This document shows, one piece after another, positions 47,061 to 56,750 of a stretch of 64,000 bases of DNA. The notes beneath the pieces were generated by a model, which was not told the DNA's origin, did no database searches, and was given only the letters and a program-made list of their open reading frames with translations. Numbering within the stretch: the first letter of the stretch is position 1; each line of letters opens with the position of its first letter. The stretch covers positions 103,346,796 to 103,410,795 of the forward strand of contig NC_081415.1 in assembly GCF_030272615.1 (NCBI RefSeq), written 5' to 3'. The position numbers and the translations under genes are program-made. This DNA is from Cryptomeria japonica. Its lineage: Eukaryota > Streptophyta > Pinopsida > Cupressales > Cupressaceae.

Positions 47061-48632
47061 GATGAATCAGGTCTTTGAATTGGTCAACAAAACGCATTGT
47101 TGAAGGCCCCTATTTCACAAAGTCTTTTGGATCTAAAATTTACCTAACTTGTGTGCTTGCAGGAAGGGGTGATCATTTGAAACAATCCAAACTACTAATA
47201 AATCTTTGTTGCAGGTCCTTGGCAAGGGTTTTTGGATTTTTATTGTGTGCCTTGTTTTCATAGACTAGCAAACACTTCAATTGGTGCACTAAAATTGAAT
47301 CATTGTCTTTTGTGTCTTGAGCAATAGGCTCTTTTTGTTTAATCTTTAGAGGGCCTGTCTTCCCGTGTGGTCATTAGGACTACTAGTGAGAAGAGAACGA
47401 CCCAAGTGGTAGTGAGGAAAACCCACCTCATCCAAACCACTATAATCAAATGTATTCGTGGTGAAAACTATGAATAACGTGTGCTGATTAGTTCATACCG
47501 ACACTATGTCTCCCCATAAACCCGTTTGATCAAATTTATTTGATCATTTGTAGGGCGTAACCCCTACCGACTGGGAGCCTTCTGTATTTACAGAGCTGAA
47601 AGTGCCGCATGTATGGCCACACGAGCGGATGCCCTTACTAGCACCTTTTTGTTTTAGAAGCCCAAATCCTTCTAGTTGTTGGGGCAGGAGGTCGGACCTC
47701 TGGTAGCGGCCCACACACATACAGTTCTTAGTAGAGATACAAAGTTCGCCATGGGGAGTTTTCATGGGGACTGATGCTTGGCTGACCCGAGAAGTGAGTG
47801 CTGAGGGTGGAGCCAGTGAGGTCAAGCATCTAAGTATCCGCTCTGAATAGCGTAGCCTCGGGGGTAAAACCCAATGTGGGATCAACAACTATTGTCTTGG
47901 CCAGCCATAAGAATTGTGCTTGACTTATGTTAAACATTCAAACAATCAAGACCAAACAGCAAAACATTGTGTCTTTTGTGTCTTCAAGTGTATGCAAAAC
48001 AATTTTACATCAAACAACACACTTTTCTTGGAGTCATTGTCAGTCTAAACACTTGCAAACATTGAGTCCTCATCAACATTGTGTCCTCTTGTCACAAAAA
48101 ATAGTCAAACATTCAGATTTGGTCACAACCAAAAACTTCACAAATTGGAAAAATTTCACAGTCCAGCAAACAAAAGAAATCAATTTCGGAATACTTGAGC
48201 TTCCTAGGTTGTTTCTTCAGGTTTCATCTAGCATTCAACCTGTCCTTGGGTCTCACATAGTCCATCATTGCTTCACATCTCATTTTACATTCACAATTGT
48301 CTAAACTTGAGTCAAAAAGGTCACTTGCTTGTCCTCATCATACTTTGTCAACACACTACATACAACTACACTTTGCTAAGTGGTCCCTCATCAAGGTTTC
48401 TTACCTTTGGGTCTCATTTGGTCTTACTTAGGGTCAAGGTCAGCTTACCTCATCAAGAGAAATGATCGTCTCTTTGGAAGTCACACCTACTCTACTACTT
48501 ACATACTTGGTCTTACACTTTGGACATTGCAAGTATACCTCAAGATTCATTTACACTCCATACAACTCATGGTCTTCCATACTCTTTTCATTTTTCATCT
48601 AGTCTCTCACATCTTGGTCAAATACCTAGTTC
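47061..48632 (+). other. Rest of the Gypsy-N leader
   Basis: No conserved coding frame. About 47340-47900 is distinctly more GC-rich than its surroundings, with complementary G- and C-runs such as GGGCGTAACCCCTACCG and CCTCGGGGGTAAAACCCAATGTGGG. This block is a candidate RNA packaging or dimer region. From 47930 to 48630 the text is CA-rich (CAACA, CACATT), a typical unstructured leader before the Gag start. Confidence 0.5.
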
Positions 48633-51600
48633 ATGGTTGAAACACGCCTTCAAAAATCTAGGAGAATAGCTAAAGAAGCTCAAGAATCTGCAAACATGAG
48701 TTCTTATGAGTATGACAATGATTTATTCTTCAATCCTGAGCACACTACATTACCAGATATGGATGTTTATAGAAACAATCCAAATGTGGAAAGCGCAAAC
48801 ACTATAAACAACAATACTACACACAATGACAATGTGGACAACTCTTCAATACTATCAGCAGACATAGAAGACTCCATAATGAATCATCATTTCAATAGAT
48901 TGGTTGAAGAGATAATGAGGAGAGATCGACAATACTTTTTACACATGATGGCACAAAGTGGAGTTAAAATACCTCATGACTTTGACATGTCTCAACTTAT
49001 GGAAAGTCGACCCTCACAACAAACTCAATCCAACATGGATCAAAGGAGACCAAATAGTGGAGGAAATAGAGGACCGAATATGATGCCTGAGTCACCATCA
49101 GTTTTGCTTCAAAAACCAAAGATCCCACATACACAAGCTCAAACATATGATACTTACCTTCGAAGACCATCATGGAAGCCTTATGCAGACAGATATGCTC
49201 AATCACATGCTCAAGGTATGGATCAATCAAAACAAGTAGATACTCAAAGGCATCCCCAAAATTTTGACACAAGGAGACCTCATGTCAAATTTGGGGGCAA
49301 CACATTAGAAAATGAAATGCCTATAGAATATGGTATACATGCACAAAATAGATATGGGGTTCCTCAATATGAAGCTATGCCAAGTGCTCCATATATGCCA
49401 CATCAATATAGACCTCCATATGGACATGTCTACGATCAGTATCATCCATACATGCAACAAGCTCCTCCTCAAATGGGTGTTTCAAACATGGGGTATGCTA
49501 CAAGAAATCAATCTCCTCCCAAAAATAATTTGGAGCAACAAATAAGAGATTTACAAAAGAAAATGGAGGACATGAGTACATCAAAACCAACATACACTAT
49601 GAGAGATATATGTCCTTATCCCTTCAATAAGAGCATTCCAATGCCTCCATTTCCTGCACACTTTGTGACGCCAAAATTTGACAAGTATAGAGGGAAAGGA
49701 GACCCGAAGGCACACATAAGACAATTCTTCACAGCTTGCATTGAGGTAGTGGCAGAAGAAACATACTTGATGAGGTTGTTCCCACAGAGCTTAGGCGATC
49801 AAGCTATGGAATGGTTTTCTCAATTACCTCCTGGTATTAAGTCATGGGGTGACTTAGCAGAGGCATTCATTCAGCATTTCTCTTACAATATAGAAACAGA
49901 TGTCTCAGTTACTACCTTGTGCAATACGAAACAAAAGGAAGGAGAATCTTTCGCAACATTTTTACAAAGATGGAGAAATTTAGCTAGCAGATGCTCTTGC
50001 GAAATCCCACAGAAACAAATGGTAGAAATGTTCACTCAAAACGTTAATAAGGCTATTGGCTATGATCTTAGGAAAGCTTGTTTGTCTACATTCAAGGATG
50101 TTATTGAAAAGGGCCTAGCAACAGAAAGAGTCTTAATTGAACAAGGAGTCATTAAGATATTCAAAGAAAATAAAGAGGACTTTAAAGGAAAGGACAAACC
50201 AAAATTTTGGAACAAGAACAAGAACACAGTTAATGATGGTGTTGTTGATGCCAACACAGTGAGACCCAAGTTCGTCTTTTCTGGATCAAGTTCTACCAAC
50301 AATCAGGTGAACACTCAAACAACTTCTAGACCACGAAGGAAGTACACTCCATTGGGAGAACCACTTGAATCAGTATTCAAAAAGCTTGTGGCAAACAAAG
50401 TGATCACAGTTCCAGATTTTCCTCCATATGAACCAAAGGTCAAACCAAATTGGTGGAATGATGATGAGTATTGCGAATTTCATAAGAGTAAGGGTCACAA
50501 GACAGGTAATTGCCATCGATTGAAAAACATTGTGCAAGATCTCATTGATAGAGGTGATATTGAGATTGAGGGACATTCATCTAATCAAGAACATGAGGTG
50601 TTTAAGGAACCATTCCCAAAACATGACAAAGGAAAAGGCAAAGTCACAGATGATCAAGCCAATTACACTAGAGCACCTTACAATTATGATTCTACTATCA
50701 ATCACATCTCAATGGACAATCATATCTCTACTATTACTATCAAGAACAAAAATCCTGAGAATCCTTCTCAGAGACCCAAGATTGTCCTAAAAGGTGTGGG
50801 ATCTTCTTCTGAGCATACCTCTGAATGTCATGTTACAACTCGTCGAGGTAAAATCACGTTGCCAGGTGCCTCCACTAAGAATACCAATCCTTCATCAACC
50901 AAGCCTGAGTACGACCTTGTAGAACAGTTAGGGAAGACACCCGCGCTCATCTCTATTCTTGAGCTCTTACGCATATCCCCCGCTCATAAAGCTATCCTTG
51001 ACAAAATCTTGAGAGACACTACCGTTCCTACTGATCTGAACGTGGACCAGTTTCAAGCCATGGTGGGATACCTATCCGTTCCACATTCCCTTACCTTCAC
51101 AGAAGCCGATGACGCCTCCATAAGTCAGCCACATAATGCACCTTTACACGTTGAAGCTTTCATACATAAACATCGAATAAAGCGAGTCCTGATAGATGGA
51201 GGAGCAGGTCTAAACATTTGTACATTGAGCACTATTAAACAATTGGGATATTCTGATAAAGCTGTGAATTCTAAAAACAAAATTACTATCAAAGCATATG
51301 ATGATGAAGAGCGTTCATCCAAAGGCACAATCACCTTACCTCTCAGAGTTGGGCCAGTTACAAACGATGTGTTTTGTCAAGTCCTAGACCTGGATCTCAC
51401 ATACAATATATTGTTAGGACGTCCATGGATTCATGAGATGGGTGCAGTACCATCTACATATCATCGATGTATCAAGTTCCCACATAATGGAGTTGAAGTG
51501 ACTATCAAAGGTGACCCTAATCCATTCATATATTGCAATAATCTGCGACCTAGATCAGAAATAACAATCCCAGTCAATCAAGAAGTTGTTCCATCTTTAG

Positions 51601-52745
51601 CATATGTGGATCCAGAATCCTTAAAAGCTTCTACATCAAAGCAAACAGAGCTAAAAGAAAAGTTAAAGATTAAAGACATGGGACGTGGTGAGTATATCTT
51701 TCATGTTGATCAACTCCCACTATCTCCTAAGACATTCAATCGACAAGAACAATCTACAAGCAATATGCAAGACCAAGGAATTGGGTGTGAACCACCTAGT
51801 GTTGTGGCTACTAAGTCCGAATGCAAATCTCCTCCAGCGGTGCAAGCAACTCTTGATATCAATAGTCCTAAGAGTGGTTCCAGTGAAGAATCTATTGAGC
51901 ATATCGCCAACCCTCTTGAGAACTCACATAGCTTTACCATATCATCCACTCATTCCATTTCCACTCCTCTCCCAGACTTGGATCAACAACAATTACAAAA
52001 TCCCTCACTAATCGGGGATCACAAATCAAGCTTTGAAAAGAAAAATCTAAAAGTCAAAAATAAAGAGAAGTCCTTTAGTCCAAATCAAAATCAAAAGCTA
52101 CTGGACTCTGCAAAAATCAAAGTCAAGGATAAAAATCCTATGAAGCAAAAAGAGAAAGAGTTGATCTCCCCTAATATCAAAATAACTGGGGGCAAAAGTT
52201 CTAAAATTTCAAGTCAAAAAGCATACTTGTTGATCCTAAGTCTCCATCATGCTATCCTACTTTCACTTCTTTTTGCAATCATAAGCCTTCATAACTCATC
52301 CACTTGTTCCACACATCCTTCCCCTTTTGGTGATACATCATGGACCTTTAATGGAGCTTCCTCGAAAGAATTTGCTATCAGTGATGCCCAGACTTCTTCA
52401 GGTGACACGCATATGGGCTTATGTAGTCCACACGCTAGTATTTCTATCTCAATTCCTTTATCAAGGAAGATAGACACTCAAGTTACACATCATTCAGTCA
52501 AGGAACAATGTAGCTACAATCACAAAGTCAAGCCTCGCACATTTGAGGTAAGGGACTTAGTACTCAGAGAGAACCCCAAGAATCAGCAAGATAGAGATAA
52601 GAAGGGCAAGTTCGAACCAAACTGGCTTGGTCCTTACATCATCACAGCGGTATATGGATCTAGGGCATATCAGCTCTCAACTACAGAAGGTGAACCCTTG
52701 GAGGATCCTATCAATAGCATGCACCTTCGCAGGTTCTACACATAA
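48633..52745 (+). CDS. Gag-protease-integrase C-terminus fusion polyprotein (Gypsy-N)
   Basis: Uninterrupted 1370-residue ORF; MVETRLQKSRRIAKEAQESA is the first and best start after a long non-coding leader. Residues ~345-500 are the retrotransposon Gag capsid region (FDKYRGKGDPKAHIRQF; AMEWFSQLPPGIKSW). Residues ~610-650 hold a knuckle-like CEFHKSKGHKTGNCHRLK. Retropepsin follows, with LIDGGAGLNIC near 850-860 and LLGRPWIHEMGAVPSTYH near 927-945; DGG replaces the usual DTG/DSG. A Ser/Lys-rich linker and a hydrophobic segment (near 1196-1218) come next. The last ~75 residues are an integrase GPY/F tail: KPRTFEVRDLVLRENPKN, NWLGPYIITAVYGSRAYQL, MHLRRFYT. RT, RNase H and the integrase catalytic core are missing. 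Open length and young LTRs suggest the protein is or recently was functional as Gag/protease supplied in cis. Confidence 0.92.
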   Translation: MVETRLQKSRRIAKEAQESANMSSYEYDNDLFFNPEHTTLPDMDVYRNNPNVESANTINNNTTHNDNVDNSSILSADIEDSIMNHHFNRLVEEIMRRDRQYFLHMMAQSGVKIPHDFDMSQLMESRPSQQTQSNMDQRRPNSGGNRGPNMMPESPSVLLQKPKIPHTQAQTYDTYLRRPSWKPYADRYAQSHAQGMDQSKQVDTQRHPQNFDTRRPHVKFGGNTLENEMPIEYGIHAQNRYGVPQYEAMPSAPYMPHQYRPPYGHVYDQYHPYMQQAPPQMGVSNMGYATRNQSPPKNNLEQQIRDLQKKMEDMSTSKPTYTMRDICPYPFNKSIPMPPFPAHFVTPKFDKYRGKGDPKAHIRQFFTACIEVVAEETYLMRLFPQSLGDQAMEWFSQLPPGIKSWGDLAEAFIQHFSYNIETDVSVTTLCNTKQKEGESFATFLQRWRNLASRCSCEIPQKQMVEMFTQNVNKAIGYDLRKACLSTFKDVIEKGLATERVLIEQGVIKIFKENKEDFKGKDKPKFWNKNKNTVNDGVVDANTVRPKFVFSGSSSTNNQVNTQTTSRPRRKYTPLGEPLESVFKKLVANKVITVPDFPPYEPKVKPNWWNDDEYCEFHKSKGHKTGNCHRLKNIVQDLIDRGDIEIEGHSSNQEHEVFKEPFPKHDKGKGKVTDDQANYTRAPYNYDSTINHISMDNHISTITIKNKNPENPSQRPKIVLKGVGSSSEHTSECHVTTRRGKITLPGASTKNTNPSSTKPEYDLVEQLGKTPALISILELLRISPAHKAILDKILRDTTVPTDLNVDQFQAMVGYLSVPHSLTFTEADDASISQPHNAPLHVEAFIHKHRIKRVLIDGGAGLNICTLSTIKQLGYSDKAVNSKNKITIKAYDDEERSSKGTITLPLRVGPVTNDVFCQVLDLDLTYNILLGRPWIHEMGAVPSTYHRCIKFPHNGVEVTIKGDPNPFIYCNNLRPRSEITIPVNQEVVPSLAYVDPESLKASTSKQTELKEKLKIKDMGRGEYIFHVDQLPLSPKTFNRQEQSTSNMQDQGIGCEPPSVVATKSECKSPPAVQATLDINSPKSGSSEESIEHIANPLENSHSFTISSTHSISTPLPDLDQQQLQNPSLIGDHKSSFEKKNLKVKNKEKSFSPNQNQKLLDSAKIKVKDKNPMKQKEKELISPNIKITGGKSSKISSQKAYLLILSLHHAILLSLLFAIISLHNSSTCSTHPSPFGDTSWTFNGASSKEFAISDAQTSSGDTHMGLCSPHASISISIPLSRKIDTQVTHHSVKEQCSYNHKVKPRTFEVRDLVLRENPKNQQDRDKKGKFEPNWLGPYIITAVYGSRAYQLSTTEGEPLEDPINSMHLRRFYT

Positions 52746-52809
52746 GCTCTTCGGAACATCCTAATTCAAAAATACAAAAAAAATTATAAAAACAAAAAAA
52801 TCGTTACTT

Positions 52810-52957
52810 GGTGAAAACCTGGCAAACAGGCGCCTTGTGACAACAAAAAAATTGAAAAATCGAAAAAAAGTAAAGAGAAATAATTTCGTCCAACGGTGAA
52901 AACCACTTCGGTGGCGCCTTGGGCAAGTACCATGGTGAAAACTGGGTCACCAGCGCC
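52810..52957 (+). other. Three-unit structured RNA motif after the Gypsy-N stop codon
   Basis: Units at 52810-52834, 52895-52918 and 52934-52957 share the frame GGTGAAAA - 4-bp stem - loop - stem - CGCC. The inner stems are CCTG/CAGG, CCAC/GTGG and CTGG/CCAG with loops GCAAA, TTCG and GTCA. The outer GGTG/CGCC can also pair, leaving an A-rich bulge. The second has the very stable C(UUCG)G tetraloop. Stems change while pairing is kept. Two related units occur at the same place in Gypsy-T (minus strand, 57128-57180). Confidence 0.72.
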
Positions 52958-54448
52958 ATGTGTAGAGACTTTGCTCCTCTCTCCTTCAGGATTCTCTTTC
53001 ATCTTTCACTTTGCACACACTCACAACCTATTCGTTCACAATAAACTTACCCATTCCCATCATGGCTTGTTATTGATCTACCTAAGATTGGTTAGCCATC
53101 CATAACCCTCCCTTTTCACTCCCTTTCCATCCATAATAAATCAGATCCTATCTGTGGCTAAGGCAAATCCTACGTCTAGTAATGGGTGTGGAACTGAGAA
53201 CATCACATGTTTCGAGGAGTACAGTTTCTTCCAGCTCCCTTCAAGTCTATCCGCGCACAATCCGCAATAAAGCAACATTTGCATCGCCAGTCCACAATAA
53301 AGTTTCATCTTCTCCGCAATAAAGTATCAGTTTCATGGATTCAGTCAGTTTCAAATGAGACACAGCAGCAACAATGAGCTTCAACAAAATCAAATCTTTC
53401 AACAGACTCAGACAACATATAGTTCAGTGCTATCTATCCTTTTTGTGAAAGTGAACATTGTGACCACAATCGAATAAGACTTAAACAAGTGACAAGAGAC
53501 ACTAAACTTGAGGACTACAGTGGATGTTGGTGTCAAGTCTTGGTTTTCTTTTGATTTTATCTTTTTGGTGACATGTCTTTTAGCTTTTCCAGGATGTCTT
53601 TGACTAGAGATTCTATCTCCAGGATGTCTTTGACTAGAAAGGCGAGGATGGGGTATCGTCACCTATTTGCATTTGCTGTTTGTCGATTGTCTTTTAGTAA
53701 TGCTATGACTTATCCAAGGATATGAGGACACTGTGAGTCTAGTATGAACTGGGGCATTCCTTGTTTGTGACTGTCTTATCTCCATGCAAACAGGTACAAT
53801 GACTTTCTGGGCCAAACAAATGCCTCGATTGTCATAACCTATTCTGCCATAATAAAGCTCAATGATGATAACGCACAAGAAGCTCTTTCACGTTCATATC
53901 TTTTGTCTTCCATCCCCCTTTCTTGATTGACTTCCATTGTCCTTCTCGAGTCCGCGTAGCCCGCTATCACATGACTGAGTATAATGACACACCAAAAACA
54001 TTTGCATTTCATATAGTTACACCTACATCACCACATATAAGCACTTAATACATACATATAGATATCACAATTGCATCACATCCTACATACAACACATGTT
54101 AGCACATCTCACATTTTCATTATGTAAATAATCATTTGCATTATCATATTCATTTGCATTACATACATTCACATTTGCATCATGCATCACATATACAACA
54201 TAAAAGAACAAAAATATATTGCATTGCATCATATAAGCATCCATATCATAAAACATGTATCACATAAGAACATTTCATCACATAAGGTACACATGCATAT
54301 AGCTGCCACAAAAATGGATCATCTCTCATATATAATCAAAAGTGTCATGATACAATGATGTTAAAAGAATCATATGGCTACAAAATCACCTGCAGGTGTC
54401 TACAATACAAAAATGGTACAATACTGATACATAGGGAGCCCTCTAAGG
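52958..54448 (+). other. Gypsy-N 3' region, proximal part
   Basis: No conserved coding frame. A CCAGGATGTCTTTGACTAGA direct repeat lies near 53591 and 53620. From 54000 to 54340 the text is rich in CATTTGCAT/CACATA and ACATA motifs of low complexity. Confidence 0.5.
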
Positions 54449-55622
54449 CTATGATGAATTCCCTTCCTCGGAGCCGCCTGGCCTCGACGAAGTTTGAGCC
54501 CTAGAAGGACCCACCCCAAGATCAACTCTCCTAGCCCCTATGTCCCCTGCAGCCACCCCTCGTGTCGTCCTATCCAGACAGAGGAACCCACTGATAACTC
54601 CTATCAACACTATTGGTAGTGCTAATCCTGTCCATGTCATGGTATCCCATGCCACATGTCCCACCCTCATCCCTAGTCCTGGATCCTAGAACACTCGTCT
54701 CAGTGCATCCCTATCTCCGTCTCAATCATAGGGTACTAACTCCCCATCGATCGGTATCTATAGAATCCTATATACATCCTCCAAGGTGACTGTCATCTCA
54801 CCCATTGGCAAATGCAAACTACAAGTCTCTGAGTGCCATCTCTCAGCCAGTGCAGTCAACAATCCCATGTTCACCCGAAACTCAGGCACATACATAATGT
54901 ATCTCAATCCCATAACCTTAATCGCAGCTCAGTCCTCGGCTGTCAACTCAGGTCGCAACCTCTGAGTCGATGGGAATCTCTCCTGTGACTCCAACATCGG
55001 CAAGTACTCTTGCAGTCAAGCAAATCAAATCATGTCAGTCATAGTGGCATTCACTGTTTATCACAAAATGCTACTCGCTATCTAAATGCACATAGCTATT
55101 TATCCTAGTGACACTCACTGTTCATCACAAAGTGTTGCTATCTATCCTAGTAGTACTCCCTGTTCATCACAAAGTACTACGTGTGTGACACTCACTGTTC
55201 ATCACAAAGTGTTACTCACATTTGCACTCCCTGTTCATCACAAAGTGCTGCTCATATTTTAGTACTCCCTGTTCATCACAAAGTACTCTATCTTGGTACT
55301 CACTGTTCATCACAAAGTGCCTTGATCTATCCTAGTCTTCCTAGAGGACCTTCTTGAGTGTATCCTCTCAGTAGCTTATCCAATCGACAGCGTATGTTCA
55401 TCACAGAACTGCCGATTTGACCTAGAAGACACAAATTCACATTTTTTGGACACAACCACGCTTTCCTGACATAAATGCGCATTTATTACATTACCTAGTA
55501 TGAATTAATGACAACAATAAATGCATCAAAGTACGAGGAGGTTTTGTGGTACTCACTGGCTCTCCTGCCTCCATTGGCCTCTAGAATCGGCGAACACGGT
55601 CGAATCTGTGAACAAAAGCCAT
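54449..55622 (-). pseudogene. Antisense captured plant-mobile-domain (PMD) gene, two exons
   Basis: On the strand opposite to the element's own ORF. Exon 1 (55622-55557) reads MAFVHRFDRVRRF-stop-RPMEAGEP and ends at a GTGAGT donor. The main exon (about 55015-54449) carries LLTALAERWHSETCSLHLPM followed by GEMTVTLEDVYRIL. That is the hallmark of the plant mobile domain (aminotransferase-like PMD, the MAIN/MAIL1 family): W-x-E-T-x-x-x-x-x-P-x-GE-x-T-x-T-x-x-DV. The IPIDGE loop follows. Stops interrupt it at several points, each a TAG or TGA one C-to-T change from CAG or CGA. The ~540-bp intron contains the hairpin array. Intron acceptor not fixed to the base. An intron survives reverse transcription if it is antisense to the element RNA, which fits the orientation. 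Confidence 0.68.
55043..55321 (+). repeat. Array of seven hairpins with constant 15-nt loop
   Basis: Loop (C/T)(A/C)CTGTT(C/T)ATCACAA is flanked by stems that change from unit to unit: AGTGGCATT/AATGCTACT, AGTGACACT/AGTGTTGCT, GTAGTACT/AGTACTAC, GTGACACT/AGTGTTAC, GCACT/AGTGC, AGTACT/AGTACT, GGTACT/AGTGCC. All pair fully, allowing G-T wobbles. Unit starts: 55043, 55107, 55150, 55185, 55224, 55261 and 55295. A decayed eighth copy may lie at 55385-55411. Confidence 0.85.
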
Positions 55623-55946
55623 CGCTGCTAACTGTTGCTGCTTTATTTTCGCTTTGCACTATGCTCTTGTGACAGTGTAGATGACAATGAGGATGTATTT
55701 TCCCCCGTGGTCTATCTTATAGATTGCCCTAGCTCTCATTTCCCGAGTCAGTCTTCCTTATCCCGTGACTTTGTCACTTTATCTGATCAGTCCATTCTAT
55801 CCCGTCTTTCTTATCGAGAGATTGTCTGCAATCTTTTCAGACATTTTCATCCAATCTCTCGAGGGGGCATATAATTCCCATCTTGGGGCAACTCTGTATC
55901 AATTCATCTTATCTTCTTTGAAACAACGCGACAAGCCGCATTGTCT

Positions 55947-55961
55947 CAAAGAGGGGCAAAA
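55947..55961 (+). other. Polypurine tract of Gypsy-N
   Basis: CAAAGAGGGGCAAAA immediately before the 3' LTR. Confidence 0.85.
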
Positions 55962-56745
55962 TGTAGACACCTAAAATTGTCATGTCTAATTAAATAAATA
56001 TTTTTATTTATTTAATTATCTAAGCCTAATTCTTCCATTAATTAAATAAATTTTTATTTATTTAATTAATTCATTTATCCTCTTCTAGCCTTATTTCTCA
56101 TTTAAATAAATACATTTATTTATTTAAATTATCCCTTTCCTAAATTAAATAAATATTTTATTTATTTAATTGTCCTACTTCTTCTATTAATTAAATAAAT
56201 CTTTATTTATTTAATTAATTCATTATCTTTTTCTACACATGACACATGTCATTCATCTCTTAATTCATACACTACCTACCTCTTTCATTATTTTGGTATT
56301 TCTTTTACCTACCCTCTAATCCTAGCCGACCTCTCTTTTTACACCTCTCAATCTTAACCCTCCATTTCTTATTGTGTCTTCTATTTAAGGAGATGCTTTC
56401 TTCATTGTCAGACCCTAATCACTCAGACTAATCAACAATTTTGGAGTACTTGGCTACACTATGATCCTACTTGCAACCACATTCCGTTCTTTGTTGAGCT
56501 CTTGTGCATATAAAAATCTGAGAGCAAATATATCAAGCAAGATCAATGGAGATAGGAAGAATGGAGATCAAAACCCTATTGGACATGTGATGGTATAATC
56601 TTTGTGATTTTGAGTTATTTGCATTGTCTTAGGTAATCTTCATATGTTATGGTGGATCTTTGTTGTTGTTAGGCTAGGGTTTAGTGGTTGGATTCATTTA
56701 GCCTTTCAATTTTGTTATTATTGTTATCCATTTTCACCATACACA
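55962..56745 (+). repeat. 3' LTR of Gypsy-N
   Basis: 784 bp, gap-free alignment with 45282-46065, six substitutions seen (four C/T or T/C, or A/G, transitions and two transversions involving A/C and T/G). Followed by the GTATG duplication. Confidence 0.95.
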
Positions 56746-56750
56746 GTATG

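Larger units (their letters stand above)
45282..56745 (+). mobile_element. Gypsy-N: complete, recent, non-autonomous Gypsy element
   Basis: LTRs 45282-46065 and 55962-56745 are each 784 bp, TG...CA. The target duplication GTATG (45277-45281, 56746-56750) is perfect. By eye the two LTRs differ at 6 sites without gaps (0.8%), so insertion is recent compared with everything else here. The internal region has a primer site, a 2.6-kb leader, one 1370-codon ORF, a long 3' region with structured repeats and an antisense gene, and a polypurine tract. RT, RNase H and the integrase core are absent, so movement needs a partner. Shared polypurine tract, Gag, protease and integrase C-terminus point to Gypsy-T-like elements as donors. 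Confidence 0.93.

Noticed and set aside
46412-47263. Short ORFs in the Gypsy-N leader
   Set aside because: They do not persist among the three leader repeats.
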